A DNA stretch of 64,000 bases, taken from an uncultured Pelagibacteraceae bacterium (GTDB taxonomy: Bacteria > Pseudomonadota > Alphaproteobacteria > Pelagibacterales > Pelagibacteraceae). This document shows, one piece after another, positions 1-9,066 of this stretch. The position numbers and the translations under genes were made by a program. The stretch covers positions 43,203 to 107,202 of the forward strand of contig CACMKP010000002.1 in the NCBI GenBank assembly GCA_902614355.1. The letters are read 5' to 3'. Under the pieces are notes generated by a model. That model searched no databases, had not been told where the DNA came from, and saw only the letters and a list, made by a program, of their open reading frames with translations. The number at the start of each line of letters is the position of its first letter. Position 1 is the stretch's first letter.

Positions 1-567
1 CAACTAACAATGGCTGGATACTCTATTTTGATTAAAGAAATTTCTAAACAAACTAATCAGTATATTACTCATATATTTCTTCAAGCGGGTGTTGGTGGTT
101 TAGCAGCAGGTTTGGTTGCTGGAGTAGCAAAATATTTTAAAAAAATTCCAAAAATCATTATCGTTGAACCAGATAGAGCCGATTGTGTTCTTCAAAGTAT
201 TAAAAATAATAAGTTAAAAAAAATAAAAATAAGAAAAGAGAGCATTATGGGTGGTATGTCTTGTAATGAAATGTCTCTTGTTCCCTGGCAAATATTAAAA
301 AAAGCCAGTAATTGTTGCGTCTCAATTTCAGATAAAAATGTTGCTAAAACAGTAGCTGGCTTAAAAGATAAAAAGTTCAGCAAAACTTCAATTGTAGGTG
401 GTGAGTGCGCTACTCCAGGAATTATCGCTTTAATTGGAATTTGTAACAACCAAAAAGCTAAAAGATTGATAAGTCTTAATGAAAATTCAAATGTCTTAGT
501 TATTGGATGCGAAGGTAATGCAGATGTTAAACTCTACAAACAACTGCTATCTAAAGGTAGAAAATAA
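1..567 (+). CDS. PLP-dependent ammonia-lyase, diaminopropionate ammonia-lyase-like (C-terminal part)
   Basis: Only the last 188 residues are present; the frame is open back to base 1, so the start lies left of the window. It resembles the C-terminal half of fold-type II PLP enzymes, closest by eye to diaminopropionate ammonia-lyase (2,3-diaminopropionate to pyruvate and ammonia), with threonine dehydratases as relatives. Visible blocks are FLQAGVGGLAAG (glycine-rich cofactor-side loop), IIIVEPDRADC, MGGMSCNEMSL and GGECATPG, followed by a terminal VLVIGCEGNAD segment. The PLP-binding lysine would be upstream and cannot be checked. The photolyase gene starts 7 bases after the stop, so the two are probably co-transcribed. 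EutB of ectoine catabolism is also a threonine-dehydratase-like enzyme, but nothing here ties this gene to that pathway. Confidence 0.7.
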   Translation, partial: QLTMAGYSILIKEISKQTNQYITHIFLQAGVGGLAAGLVAGVAKYFKKIPKIIIVEPDRADCVLQSIKNNKLKKIKIRKESIMGGMSCNEMSLVPWQILKKASNCCVSISDKNVAKTVAGLKDKKFSKTSIVGGECATPGIIALIGICNNQKAKRLISLNENSNVLVIGCEGNADVKLYKQLLSKGRK

Positions 568-574
568 AACTTTT

Positions 575-1993
575 ATGACAAAAAACGCGATCACTTGGAT
601 AAGAGAAGATTTTAGAATTGAAAACAACCCTGCTCTTTCTTATGCAACTCAAAATCATGAAAGTGTGCTCGCCCTATATATTTACAACAAAAGTGACTTT
701 GATGCCAAAAGAGAAGCACAAAAATGGTGGCTTTCAAAATCATTAGAAATCTTTAAGTCTGAATTATCTAAGTTTAAGATTAATCTTCAAATATTAGCCG
801 GTGATGAGCTAGATATATTTTCAAAGATTAAAAAAAAAGACAATATTTCAATATATTGGAATAAAATTTATGAACCAGACGTAATTGCAAAAGGAAAAAA
901 AATTAGAGATATTTTCGTTCAAAATCAGATTAATTATAAATACTTTAAAGGAAATATTCTAAATGAGTTTCAAGAAGTAACTAAAAATGATGGAACACCT
1001 TTTAAAGTATTCACCCCGTTTTGGAAAAATGCCGAGCAAAAATTTTTAGGATTGCCCCCAAGTAAAAATTATAGTGTAAAAAAAAAAACAAAGTCACTAA
1101 CATTCTTTAAAAATTGTATAGAACCAAAAGATATTCTTCCAAGAAAAAACTGGTATAAAAAGTTTGAAAAATATTGGAGGGTATCTGAGGAAGAGTCTAA
1201 AAAAATTTTAAAAAATCTAATTGATGGTAAAATTAAAGATTATGGAACTGCAAGAGATTATCCTTCTATTGAAGGTACATCGAAATTATCTCCTTATATC
1301 AAACATGGGCAAATTCATGTAAATACTATTTGGAAAAAGTGTAGTGACATTAAATCAAAAGGAATTGGTTACAGAAAATATATTAATGAACTAGGTTGGC
1401 GTGAATTTTCACATAGTTTAATCAATTATTTCCCAGAATTTTTAAAAGGAAATTATAGAAAAGAATTTGATAAGTTTCCTTGGGTCAAAAATGAAAAATT
1501 TTTAAAAGCATGGAAATCAGGTATGACGGGTTATCCGATTGTTGATGCTGGGATGAGAGAGCTTTATGAAACTGGTTGGATGCATAACCGGATAAGAATG
1601 GTTGTGGGTTCCTTTCTAGTAAAACATTTAAGAATAAATTGGACTGAAGGTGAAAAACATTTCAGAAATTGTTTATTAGATTTTAATAAAGCTAATAATG
1701 TTGCTCAATGGCAATGGGTTGCTGGTTGTGGCGCTGATGCAGCTCCCTATTTCAGAATATTCAATCCTATCCTTCAAGGTGAAAAATTCGATAAAGAGGG
1801 AAAGTATGTAAAAAAATGGGTGCCAGAATTAAGTAAGGTTCCACAAAAATTTATTCATAAACCATGGGAAATGGAAATTAAATATCAAGAGGCAATAAAT
1901 ACAATTATTGGAAAAAGTTATCCAAAACCAATTGTTATTCATGAGCAAGCAAGAGCTTCAGCTTTAAAAGCGTTTCAAACTTTAAAAAATTAG
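575..1993 (+). CDS. phrB: Deoxyribodipyrimidine photolyase
   Basis: Light-dependent repair of cyclobutane pyrimidine dimers in DNA, expected in a surface-ocean bacterium. The 472-residue product has the N-terminal Rossmann-like antenna domain (ITWIREDFRIENNPAL at the start) and the C-terminal helical FAD domain: GTSKLSPYIKHGQIH, WREFSHSLINYFPEF, then GYPIVDAGMRELYETGWMHN and NVAQWQWVAGCGADAAPY, which line the FAD and lesion pocket in class I photolyases. The tail FIHKPWE is also typical. I use the ATG at 575. The frame is open further upstream to an ATG at 503, but those codons lie inside the lyase gene and precede the conserved N-terminus. A cryptochrome-like role is possible but less likely, since the photolyase core is complete. 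Confidence 0.93.
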   Translation: MTKNAITWIREDFRIENNPALSYATQNHESVLALYIYNKSDFDAKREAQKWWLSKSLEIFKSELSKFKINLQILAGDELDIFSKIKKKDNISIYWNKIYEPDVIAKGKKIRDIFVQNQINYKYFKGNILNEFQEVTKNDGTPFKVFTPFWKNAEQKFLGLPPSKNYSVKKKTKSLTFFKNCIEPKDILPRKNWYKKFEKYWRVSEEESKKILKNLIDGKIKDYGTARDYPSIEGTSKLSPYIKHGQIHVNTIWKKCSDIKSKGIGYRKYINELGWREFSHSLINYFPEFLKGNYRKEFDKFPWVKNEKFLKAWKSGMTGYPIVDAGMRELYETGWMHNRIRMVVGSFLVKHLRINWTEGEKHFRNCLLDFNKANNVAQWQWVAGCGADAAPYFRIFNPILQGEKFDKEGKYVKKWVPELSKVPQKFIHKPWEMEIKYQEAINTIIGKSYPKPIVIHEQARASALKAFQTLKN

Positions 1994-2002
1994 TAATATA
2001 AT

Positions 2003-3061
2003 TTATAAATTGTATTCTCTAGATGTTAAATCATACAATCGACTTATGGTACGCTCAAAAGGAGCTTTAAGAGATTTTGAAGATGTGAAATTTTCCAAAC
2101 TTTGGGCAGCTGTGGTAGCCAAAGGAATATCTTTATCGTGAATTATATCTAATAATGTTATAAATCTCTGTTGTTGATCTGAATTATTATTGCTAAACAA
2201 TGGAATTTCTTCGATAACAATAAATTTAGAGTTTTTAACTATTTCCAAATAATCCTCAGCTCCTAAATTTCTATTACAAAGTTCATCAAAGCTAAATCTA
2301 CAAATCCCTTCATAAAAGTTTTGTATTGTAAAATCTCTCCCCTTAATATTTAAATTCATAGGTGAGTTTTTTTTTTCTTTTGTAAGAATTCTAAAAAATT
2401 TGTTTATTTTAAAATTGGTTTCTTGATTTAAAGGAAAAAAAAATCTTTGTTTTTGATTTTCTTTTGATTTTCGATAATCATCCTCAATTTTTAATTCATA
2501 GTTAATAGCATTTTTTTTCATAATTTCTATGAATGGTAAAAATTGGTCTCTCTGTAATCCATCTTTATACAATTCAGATAATTCAATATTTGAAGTTAAT
2601 ATGATCTTAATATTCTCTTTAAAGATTTCTTCAAAGAGCTTTCCTAAAATCATAGCATCTACGATATTAGTAACTTGAAATTCATCAAAATAAATAAGTG
2701 ATACTTTTAATTTTAAATCTTTAACAAATGTGCTTACTACATTCTCTGGATTTTTATCTTTTCTAGTATGAACATAATCATGAAATTCTAACATAAATTC
2801 ATTAAAATGAAGTCTTTTCTTATCTTGATTAACTAAATCAAAAAAAAAATTTAGAATCATTGTTTTGCCAACACCGACACCGCCATGAAGATAAAAAGCT
2901 TTTTTTAAACTTTTTTTTTTAAAGATTTTGAATAAAGTAGATGTGAAATTTTGATTAAAATAATCTTGTAATTTTTTAATTACATTAATCTGATTTTGAT
3001 TGACTTCCAAATTTTCAGCCTCACAATATAGTTTAAATTTTTCTTCAAGATCCTTTGGCAT
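2003..3061 (-). CDS. zapE: ZapE/AFG1-family cell-division ATPase
   Basis: AAA-type P-loop ATPase of the ZapE (YhcM)/AFG1 family. In Escherichia coli ZapE associates with the Z-ring; mitochondrial AFG1 acts in protein quality control. The 352-residue protein shows Walker A GGVGVGKTM near residue 60, a family block RLHFNEFMLEFHDYVH, Walker B LIYFDEFQV, and a sensor-like block IILTSNIELSELY followed by GLQRDQFLPFIE. I use the ATG at 3061, which overlaps the TGA of the upstream cupin gene by one base (TGATG), suggesting coupled translation; the frame also has a TTG one codon earlier. The gene is convergent with the photolyase, with a 9-base gap. Confidence 0.88.
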   Translation of the reverse strand: MPKDLEEKFKLYCEAENLEVNQNQINVIKKLQDYFNQNFTSTLFKIFKKKSLKKAFYLHGGVGVGKTMILNFFFDLVNQDKKRLHFNEFMLEFHDYVHTRKDKNPENVVSTFVKDLKLKVSLIYFDEFQVTNIVDAMILGKLFEEIFKENIKIILTSNIELSELYKDGLQRDQFLPFIEIMKKNAINYELKIEDDYRKSKENQKQRFFFPLNQETNFKINKFFRILTKEKKNSPMNLNIKGRDFTIQNFYEGICRFSFDELCNRNLGAEDYLEIVKNSKFIVIEEIPLFSNNNSDQQQRFITLLDIIHDKDIPLATTAAQSLENFTSSKSLKAPFERTISRLYDLTSREYNL

Positions 3062-3492
3062 CAATCTTTTTTGGTCTTGAAATCGATGCCATATTCTGAT
3101 CTTGGGCCTTTTCTAAGTCCAAAAGGACCAGATATAAATATTGTCAGAGGTTTCGTGCCTGGTTTAATATCAACTCTATGAAGATTATTTGCTGATCTGA
3201 AACCAATATAGCCAGGTGGTCTCCAAAATTTTCCAGTGCTCAGAGTTTCCCAATAACCATCCCTTAAAATTATTGTAATATATGGAAATGTATGATTGTG
3301 AACACCTTCACCATGATCATCTGCTAACATTTCATGTATTAAAATATTGAAAGGAAACCATTTTGGTCTGTGTCTCATTAAAACATAATATCTATTCATC
3401 CATGGTTTAGCTTTATGGAATTCGGGATGGGAAGGTCCCCTATCTAGGACAATTTTCTTTCTACCTATTTTTTCTAAAAATTTTAAAAACAT
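3061..3492 (-). CDS. Cupin-like protein of unknown function
   Basis: A 143-residue soluble protein without signal peptide. The central region reads as a small beta-barrel of cupin type: GEGVHNHTFPYITIILRDGY (histidines and the LRDGYWE strand could form a metal site), then RPPGYIGFRSANNLHRVDI with a later histidine. The ends are basic. I cannot assign a substrate. The gene lies between bamB (2-base gap upstream) and zapE (1-base overlap downstream), so it is part of the yfgM-bamB operon, but neighbours of this kind are not informative about enzymatic role. It is most likely a small metal-binding dioxygenase-fold protein of unknown function. Confidence 0.6.
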   Translation of the reverse strand: MFLKFLEKIGRKKIVLDRGPSHPEFHKAKPWMNRYYVLMRHRPKWFPFNILIHEMLADDHGEGVHNHTFPYITIILRDGYWETLSTGKFWRPPGYIGFRSANNLHRVDIKPGTKPLTIFISGPFGLRKGPRSEYGIDFKTKKD

Positions 3493-3494
3493 TC

Positions 3495-4790
3495 TTATTT
3501 GTATTGTACAACAGAGCCATTTTTAATCATAAACAAATGATTATTATATAAGAAAGGTTCTGACATTATTTTTCTGGCAATTTTTTCTGTTTTCAAAACA
3601 TTACCAGTTTTAAGATCTAGAATCATTAATTTACCGTCATTATTGGATAGATAGATTTTGTCCTGACTTATTGAAAATCCTGTAGGTCTAATCTTTTTTC
3701 TGTTTTTATCTTTATACATTTTATAAATATCTTTAATCTTAATTATGTTTCCTTGTTCCTTATCTATCACGAATAAATAACCATTATCTGAAAATGTGAT
3801 GATGAAGTTACCAATTACAATTGGGGTTAAACTTGAGCTAATATCATTAATCCAGTTTATTGAACCATTTTTCAAATTAATAGAGTAAAATTCATTTTTG
3901 TTGTTTGAAAAAAAAATATTTTTTCCTTCCGAGACTATTTTGGAATTTTTAAAATTATAAGTGATGTTTGTAATATCACTACTTTGGGTTGGAAGTTGCC
4001 ACATCAAATCCCCTGAAAGAATATCAGCGGCTGTTAGGTCCCCTAGATTATTAATAAAATAAACTAAATTACCGGCAATTAACAATGAGTTTTTTGAATT
4101 TGTTATAGTCAAAGTTTTTTCAGTTTCAAGACTCCAACATTTGGAACCATCTTTTATAAAATAACACCTCAAAACGTTTTTAAGGTCGATTACATAAAAC
4201 TTATTATCAAATATTTTGATTTCTGAATTGAAAGGATAGTCATTTTTTTTCTTCCAAATTAAATTGCCATTTTTTAAATTTATTAAAAATAAGTTAGATA
4301 AATTATCAACAACAATAAGTTTATCGCCATGTATTCCAAAAGAAAGCTTTGGATTATTTTTTTTTTCAAATTTTGAATAATAATTTTTTTTCCAAACTAT
4401 TTTTTGATCATTATCAAATCTAATTACAGAACCTTTGCTATCAAAAAAAACTATGCCATCTCTTAAGAATAAAGGTTTTAAATCTGTTTCAATTTCATTA
4501 TTAAATTTTGAAAATCTAAAATTTTTTATTTTTTTGATTTCACCTGAGTATTTTTGAACACCAAAATTATTTTTATCATCTAAAATTTTGTTTTGAATTT
4601 TAATCTGTGATAAATTTAAGCTTATATTTGGATTTAATTCATTATAAGAAATTTTTTTTTCTGCAAATATAATTTTGGTATTCTTGTCAATATTCAGTTT
4701 TTTATTTTTATTCCAAATTTTTGAGTTTTCGTTCAAAGAACAATTTGCCAAAATTAAAGGCAACAAAAAAAGTATAAAAATTCTAGTCAC
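3495..4790 (-). CDS. bamB: BamB-like outer-membrane assembly lipoprotein (PQQ-type beta-propeller)
   Basis: Predicted lipoprotein subunit of the BAM complex, which folds beta-barrels into the outer membrane from the periplasmic side. The 431-residue protein begins with a hydrophobic signal ending LILANC (Cys17 as lipidation site; Asn at -1 is unusual for a lipobox). The rest shows repeated PQQ-propeller units with the recurring pattern L-x-NGxLIW: for example LKNGNLIWKK, LSGDLMWQLP, LKNGSINWIN and LKTGNVLKTE. It overlaps the YfgM-like gene by 8 bases. The yfgM-bamB pairing is the E. coli order, which supports the call; in E. coli the next gene is der, which is not here. Confidence 0.82.
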   Translation of the reverse strand: MTRIFILFLLPLILANCSLNENSKIWNKNKKLNIDKNTKIIFAEKKISYNELNPNISLNLSQIKIQNKILDDKNNFGVQKYSGEIKKIKNFRFSKFNNEIETDLKPLFLRDGIVFFDSKGSVIRFDNDQKIVWKKNYYSKFEKKNNPKLSFGIHGDKLIVVDNLSNLFLINLKNGNLIWKKKNDYPFNSEIKIFDNKFYVIDLKNVLRCYFIKDGSKCWSLETEKTLTITNSKNSLLIAGNLVYFINNLGDLTAADILSGDLMWQLPTQSSDITNITYNFKNSKIVSEGKNIFFSNNKNEFYSINLKNGSINWINDISSSLTPIVIGNFIITFSDNGYLFVIDKEQGNIIKIKDIYKMYKDKNRKKIRPTGFSISQDKIYLSNNDGKLMILDLKTGNVLKTEKIARKIMSEPFLYNNHLFMIKNGSVVQYK

Positions 4791-5427
4791 TTAAATCTCT
4801 ATTTAATCTTTTTCGAGCTTCTGTAACTAGATCGGGGTTTGATTTTTTTAAATTAATAATCTGATTAAAAAACTCTTTAGACTTCTGTTTTTGATTTTTT
4901 GAGTAAAAATACTCTGCTAGTAAATATAATGCATGCGAACTCCAGACACTTTCTGACTTTATAATTGGATTCAAAATTTCCAATAATTCATTTTCGGATA
5001 TTTGATCAGCATTATATAAACCTTTCTTATAAATTATTAAATTTTTAATCTCTTTTTCTAATGAGGTTTTTTCAATCAAAATATTAAACAAATCATTAAT
5101 TTGATCTGCACTAGAAATTAAATCATTATCTAAAATAAAATATAAAGAAAGTGGAGAATAAGTTGGATCTTTTAATTCAACAACTTCTATTAATTTTTTA
5201 ATAGTTATCTCTTTTTTGTTTTCCTCATAATTTATGATTGTTGAATAGAATAAATTTGAGACTTTTTGTCTCTGATAATCTTTAAACTCCCCATAGCCAA
5301 AAAAAGATATTAACAAGATTACGACTATTACCAAAAAAGCTAATAATTTTTTTTTATTAGTTTGAAAAAAGTTTTTTATTTTTTCATTTCGTGTATTTGA
5401 ATTAATTATTGATATATCCTCATCCAT
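4783..5427 (-). CDS. YfgM-like membrane-anchored TPR protein
   Basis: A 214-residue protein with a cytoplasmic N-terminus of about 25 residues, one membrane segment (KLLAFLVIVVILLISFFGYG, about residues 27-46) and a periplasmic helical C-terminal region that reads as TPR-like repeats (ALYLLAEYFYSKNQKQKSKE). This matches the YfgM family, periplasmic chaperone-like subunits that associate with the SecYEG translocon and PpiD. The position directly upstream of bamB with an 8-base overlap is the conserved arrangement. It starts 2 bases after the aconitase gene ends. Sequence identity to YfgM is weak by eye, so topology and context carry much of the call. Confidence 0.68.
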   Translation of the reverse strand: MDEDISIINSNTRNEKIKNFFQTNKKKLLAFLVIVVILLISFFGYGEFKDYQRQKVSNLFYSTIINYEENKKEITIKKLIEVVELKDPTYSPLSLYFILDNDLISSADQINDLFNILIEKTSLEKEIKNLIIYKKGLYNADQISENELLEILNPIIKSESVWSSHALYLLAEYFYSKNQKQKSKEFFNQIINLKKSNPDLVTEARKRLNRDLSD

Positions 5428-5429
5428 AT

Positions 5430-8099
5430 CTAAATCATATTTCTCAAAACATATTGAAGTATTCCACCGTTTTTATAATACTCTAATTCATTTTTGGTAT
5501 CAATTCTGCATAGGGTATTTATTATTTTAACATCACCCGACACATACTTAATCTCAATTTTAACTTTATCAGAAGGTTTAATTCCTTTTTCAATATCTAC
5601 TACACTTATCAATTCGGAGCCTAATAAATTAAGATTTTTTCTATTCATATTTTCTGTAAATTGTAATGGCAAAATCCCCATCCCAATTAAATTAGATCTA
5701 TGTATTCTCTCAAAACTCTCTGCAATTACTACCTTGACTCCTAGTAGTTTGGTCCCTTTTGCAGCCCAATCTCGAGAAGATCCTGTGCCATATTCTTTGC
5801 CACCGATTACAACTAAATCAGTTCCTCTTTTTTTATATTCCACCACCGCATCATAAACTGACATAACTTTTTCCTCTGGATACAATTTTGTGAAACCCCC
5901 TTCAGTTCCTGGAGCCATTTCATTTTTAATTCTTATATTTGCAAATGTACCTCTCATCATTACCTCATGATTTCCACGCCTAGAGCCATATGAATTATAG
6001 TCCTTAGGAAGAATTTGATAATTCATAAAATATTCACCTGTTGGACTATCCTTTTGAATATTACCAGCTGGAGAAATATGATCAGTGGTAACCATATCTC
6101 CCAATATCAGTAATGGTCTTGCATTTTTAATTTCTTTAAAGCCCTCTGGCTCATCGCTAAGATTTTCAAAAAATGGGGGTTTTTTTACATAAGTAGAATT
6201 TTCATCCCAATTGTAAATGCTACTTTTTTCTGTTTTGATTTCTTGCCATTGTTTTGGTCCCTCAGACACATTTGAATATCGCTTAACAAACATATCTGCG
6301 TTTAAAGAATTTTTTAAAGTATCCTCTATTTCTTTATTAGAAGGCCAGATATCTTTTAAAAATATATCTTTACCTTTTTTATCTTTTCCAAAGGAGTCTT
6401 TGAATAAATCAAATTCCATATGACCTGCAAGAGCATAAGCAACAACAAGTGGTGGAGAAGCTAAATAGTTTGCTTTGATATGAGGTGAAATTCTTCCTTC
6501 AAAGTTTCTGTTACCTGACAAAACAGATACTGCGTATAAATTATCTTTTTGAATAGCCTCTACTATATTTTCTGCTAAGGGACCTGAATTACCAATACAA
6601 GTTGTGCAACCATAACCAACTAAATTAAATCCTAATTGATCTAAGTAATTATTTAGACCAGCTTTCTCTAAATAATCTGTTACTACTTGAGACCCTGGAG
6701 CTAAAGAGGTTTTAACCCATGGTTTAACATTTAGTCCTAACTCAACAGCCTTTTTAGCTAAAAGGCCAGCTCCAATTAGAACATTAGGATTAGAAGTGTT
6801 AGTACATGATGTGATCGCTGCAATTAATATTGAACCATCCTTAATTTCATAATCTGTACCTTTAACCTTAGAAATTTTGTAATCCTTTTTATCTGTAGCC
6901 TCTTTAAATACTTTTTTAAAATTGCTTGATGCGTTAGTTAAAAGAACTTTGTCTTGTGGTCTTTTAGGACCTGATATAGTTGGAACTACAGTGGACATAT
7001 CTAAAGAAATTTTATCGGTAAACTCGATTTCTTCACTCGACCATAAACCTTGGTCTTTAGCGTACTTTTCGACAATTGCCACTGTTTCTTTATCACGTCC
7101 AGAAAATTCTAAATACTTTAAAGTTTCTTCGTCTATCGGAAAGAACCCACATGTTGCTCCATATTCAGGAGCCATGTTAGCAATTGTCGCTCTATCAGCT
7201 AAGGTTAAATTTTTTAAACCCTCGCCATAAAATTCAACAAATTTTCCAACTACACCTTTGTCTCTGAGCATTTTAACAACGGTTAATACTAAGTCTGTAG
7301 CAGTTGTACCCTCTGGCATTTTTTTTGTAACTTCAAACCCAATTACTTCAGGGATCAACATCGAAATAGGTTGTCCTAGCATCCCTGCTTCAGCTTCAAT
7401 TCCACCAACACCCCAACCTAGAACTGACAAACCATTAACCATTGTTGTGTGGCTGTCTGTTCCAACAAGTGTATCTGGGAATAAATATTTATTACCTTTA
7501 TACTCCTCTGACCAAACTACTTTTGATAAATATTCTAAGTTTACCTGATGACAAATACCAGTTCCTGGAGGAACAATCCTAAAATTGTTAAAGGCACTTT
7601 GACCCCATTTCAAAAAAGAGTATCTTTCACCATTTCTTTTAAATTCAATATCTACATTTTTTTCAAACGAATCTTTTTTTGCAGATTGGTCAACTTGAAC
7701 GGAATGATCAATAACTAGGTCAACTGCAGACAAAGGGTTAATTGTATTTGGATCTTTATTTTTCTCTTTTACAGCTTCTCGCATAGCAGCCAAATCAGCT
7801 ACTGCTGGTATTCCTGTATAATCTTGAAGCAAAACTCTGGCTGGCCTATAAGCTATTTCAGTTTTTGATTTTTTTGTATCAAGCCAGTTTTTTATGGCTT
7901 CAATTTGGCTTTTATTAACTGATACATCGTCCTCGTATCTAAGTAGATTTTCCAATAAAACTTTTAACGACTTCGGTAATTTTGAAATACCTTGTAATCC
8001 ATTCGACTCAGCTTTTTTTAATGAATAATATTTAAAATCTTTACCATTAACCTCTAAGTGAGATAAAGAATTGTAAGAATTTTTATTTCCTGGTTTCAT
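5430..8099 (-). CDS. acnA: Aconitate hydratase A
   Basis: Interconverts citrate and isocitrate via cis-aconitate in the TCA cycle and glyoxylate shunt. The 889-residue length and order of blocks fit the AcnA/IRP1 subfamily: QDYTGIPAVADLAAMREA, DLVIDHSVQVD, FPDTLVGTDSHTTMVNG, the first cluster cysteine in AAITSCTNTSNPNV, and the other two in GYGCTTCIGNSGPL. The C-terminal swivel domain carries GDMVTTDHISPAG, YGSRRGNHEVMMRG and GTGSSRDWAAKGT. All three 4Fe-4S ligand cysteines are visible. The start ATG at 8099 lies 3 bases after the LysE-type gene, so the csaA-lysE-acnA-yfgM-bamB run is probably one transcript. Confidence 0.97.
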   Translation of the reverse strand: MKPGNKNSYNSLSHLEVNGKDFKYYSLKKAESNGLQGISKLPKSLKVLLENLLRYEDDVSVNKSQIEAIKNWLDTKKSKTEIAYRPARVLLQDYTGIPAVADLAAMREAVKEKNKDPNTINPLSAVDLVIDHSVQVDQSAKKDSFEKNVDIEFKRNGERYSFLKWGQSAFNNFRIVPPGTGICHQVNLEYLSKVVWSEEYKGNKYLFPDTLVGTDSHTTMVNGLSVLGWGVGGIEAEAGMLGQPISMLIPEVIGFEVTKKMPEGTTATDLVLTVVKMLRDKGVVGKFVEFYGEGLKNLTLADRATIANMAPEYGATCGFFPIDEETLKYLEFSGRDKETVAIVEKYAKDQGLWSSEEIEFTDKISLDMSTVVPTISGPKRPQDKVLLTNASSNFKKVFKEATDKKDYKISKVKGTDYEIKDGSILIAAITSCTNTSNPNVLIGAGLLAKKAVELGLNVKPWVKTSLAPGSQVVTDYLEKAGLNNYLDQLGFNLVGYGCTTCIGNSGPLAENIVEAIQKDNLYAVSVLSGNRNFEGRISPHIKANYLASPPLVVAYALAGHMEFDLFKDSFGKDKKGKDIFLKDIWPSNKEIEDTLKNSLNADMFVKRYSNVSEGPKQWQEIKTEKSSIYNWDENSTYVKKPPFFENLSDEPEGFKEIKNARPLLILGDMVTTDHISPAGNIQKDSPTGEYFMNYQILPKDYNSYGSRRGNHEVMMRGTFANIRIKNEMAPGTEGGFTKLYPEEKVMSVYDAVVEYKKRGTDLVVIGGKEYGTGSSRDWAAKGTKLLGVKVVIAESFERIHRSNLIGMGILPLQFTENMNRKNLNLLGSELISVVDIEKGIKPSDKVKIEIKYVSGDVKIINTLCRIDTKNELEYYKNGGILQYVLRNMI

Positions 8100-8102
8100 A
8101 TC

Positions 8103-8693
8103 TTATATATAAAATGTAATTATGCTCAAAAGAAGAAGCCCTGACATAACATAATTAAAGTATTTAATAAATTTCTCATTTGTCGCAAATTTTCTTAAAT
8201 ATTTGCCAACAAAAGTCCAAAAGGTGATGCTTGATAAAGATACTATAAAAGCAAATAAAACCACTTGAGTCGCATAATTTAGATAATTTTCTCCGTATTC
8301 AACATATGTCGAGACTATAATAATTCCAATTAAAACACCTTTTGGATTCAAAAACTGAAAAATAAAAGTATCTAAAAAGGAAATCGGGTTTTCGTTTTTT
8401 TTTTCGTCAGATGGTTTTGAAAAACTAATTTTATAAGCTAGATAAATTAAAAATAAACTTCCTAAATATTTCAAAATCGTTTGTATAATTGGAAACAGTT
8501 TAAAAACATTAACTAAGCCGATTGTTAAAGCAAATACCACAGAAGTAAACCCAAAGGTAACTCCAAAAATATGTGGGATTGTTTTTTTAATTCCAAAATT
8601 AAAACCAGAATAAGATGCAACAACGTTATTTGGTCCTGGGGTATAAGCGGCCACAATCCAAAATAGTGCCATTGATAAAAACTCTGGGTGCAT
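8103..8693 (-). CDS. LysE/RhtB-family amino-acid exporter
   Basis: Inner-membrane efflux protein of the LysE superfamily (RhtB/CysE-like), 196 residues with about six hydrophobic segments. The signature near the N-terminus, AAYTPGPNNVVASYSGFNFG, is the family's TPGPN motif followed by a short loop. Later NPKGVLIGIIIVSTYVEYG matches the conserved NPK region of these exporters. Such proteins export amino acids such as lysine, threonine, homoserine or cysteine-pathway metabolites; the substrate cannot be read from sequence. It sits 2 bases after csaA and 3 bases before acnA. A second family member, at 35670-36284, has a very different leader. Confidence 0.85.
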   Translation of the reverse strand: MHPEFLSMALFWIVAAYTPGPNNVVASYSGFNFGIKKTIPHIFGVTFGFTSVVFALTIGLVNVFKLFPIIQTILKYLGSLFLIYLAYKISFSKPSDEKKNENPISFLDTFIFQFLNPKGVLIGIIIVSTYVEYGENYLNYATQVVLFAFIVSLSSITFWTFVGKYLRKFATNEKFIKYFNYVMSGLLLLSIITFYI

Positions 8694-8695
8694 AT

Positions 8696-9037
8696 TTATG
8701 CTATCGGTAAACCGTTATCTGCTTTTTGTGATGGATGTACCAGTGTTACTTTTCCTTCAGAGTCTATTGATCCTAAAAGTAAAAACTGAGATTTTATACC
8801 AGCAATATTTTTTTCTGGAAAATTACAAACACCAATCACTTGTTTGCCAACTAAATTTTGTTCATTATAAAAATGGGTTATTTGAGCCGATGAAGTTTTA
8901 ACACCTATTTCATTTCCAAAATCAACTTCTACTACTAACGAAGGTTTTCTGGCTTTTTCGTTTTTTTTGACTGATAGGACGGTTCCAAGTCTAATATCTA
9001 TTTTTTCAAATATGTCGTAAGTAATTTGCTCTTTCAT
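8696..9037 (-). CDS. csaA: CsaA-like tRNA-binding-domain protein
   Basis: A 113-residue stand-alone OB-fold tRNA-binding domain, as in CsaA and at the C-terminus of methionyl-tRNA synthetase; CsaA has been described as a chaperone associated with protein export. Blocks seen are FEKIDIRLGTVLSVKKNEKA, LVVEVDFGNEIGVKTSSAQI, LVGKQVIGVCNFPEKNIAGI and SQFLLLGS. I take the ATG at 9037 (MKEQITYD), because the family normally starts just before this block. The longer frame to 9067 adds ten unconserved residues and would collide with the divergent argE start. The 29 bases between the two starts must hold both promoters. Confidence 0.85.
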   Translation of the reverse strand: MKEQITYDIFEKIDIRLGTVLSVKKNEKARKPSLVVEVDFGNEIGVKTSSAQITHFYNEQNLVGKQVIGVCNFPEKNIAGIKSQFLLLGSIDSEGKVTLVHPSQKADNGLPIA

Positions 9038-9066
9038 AAACGTGATATTTATATTAATTATTACCA

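Noticed and set aside
503..574. Upstream ATG at 503 as the photolyase start.
   Set aside because: The 24 extra codons overlap the lyase gene and precede the conserved photolyase N-terminus; the ATG at 575 fits better.
1995..2016. AT-only inverted repeat between the convergent photolyase and zapE genes, possibly a shared terminator.
   Set aside because: The stem has no G-C pairs apart from one G-T match, no loop and no clear T-tract; in DNA this AT-rich it is likely chance.
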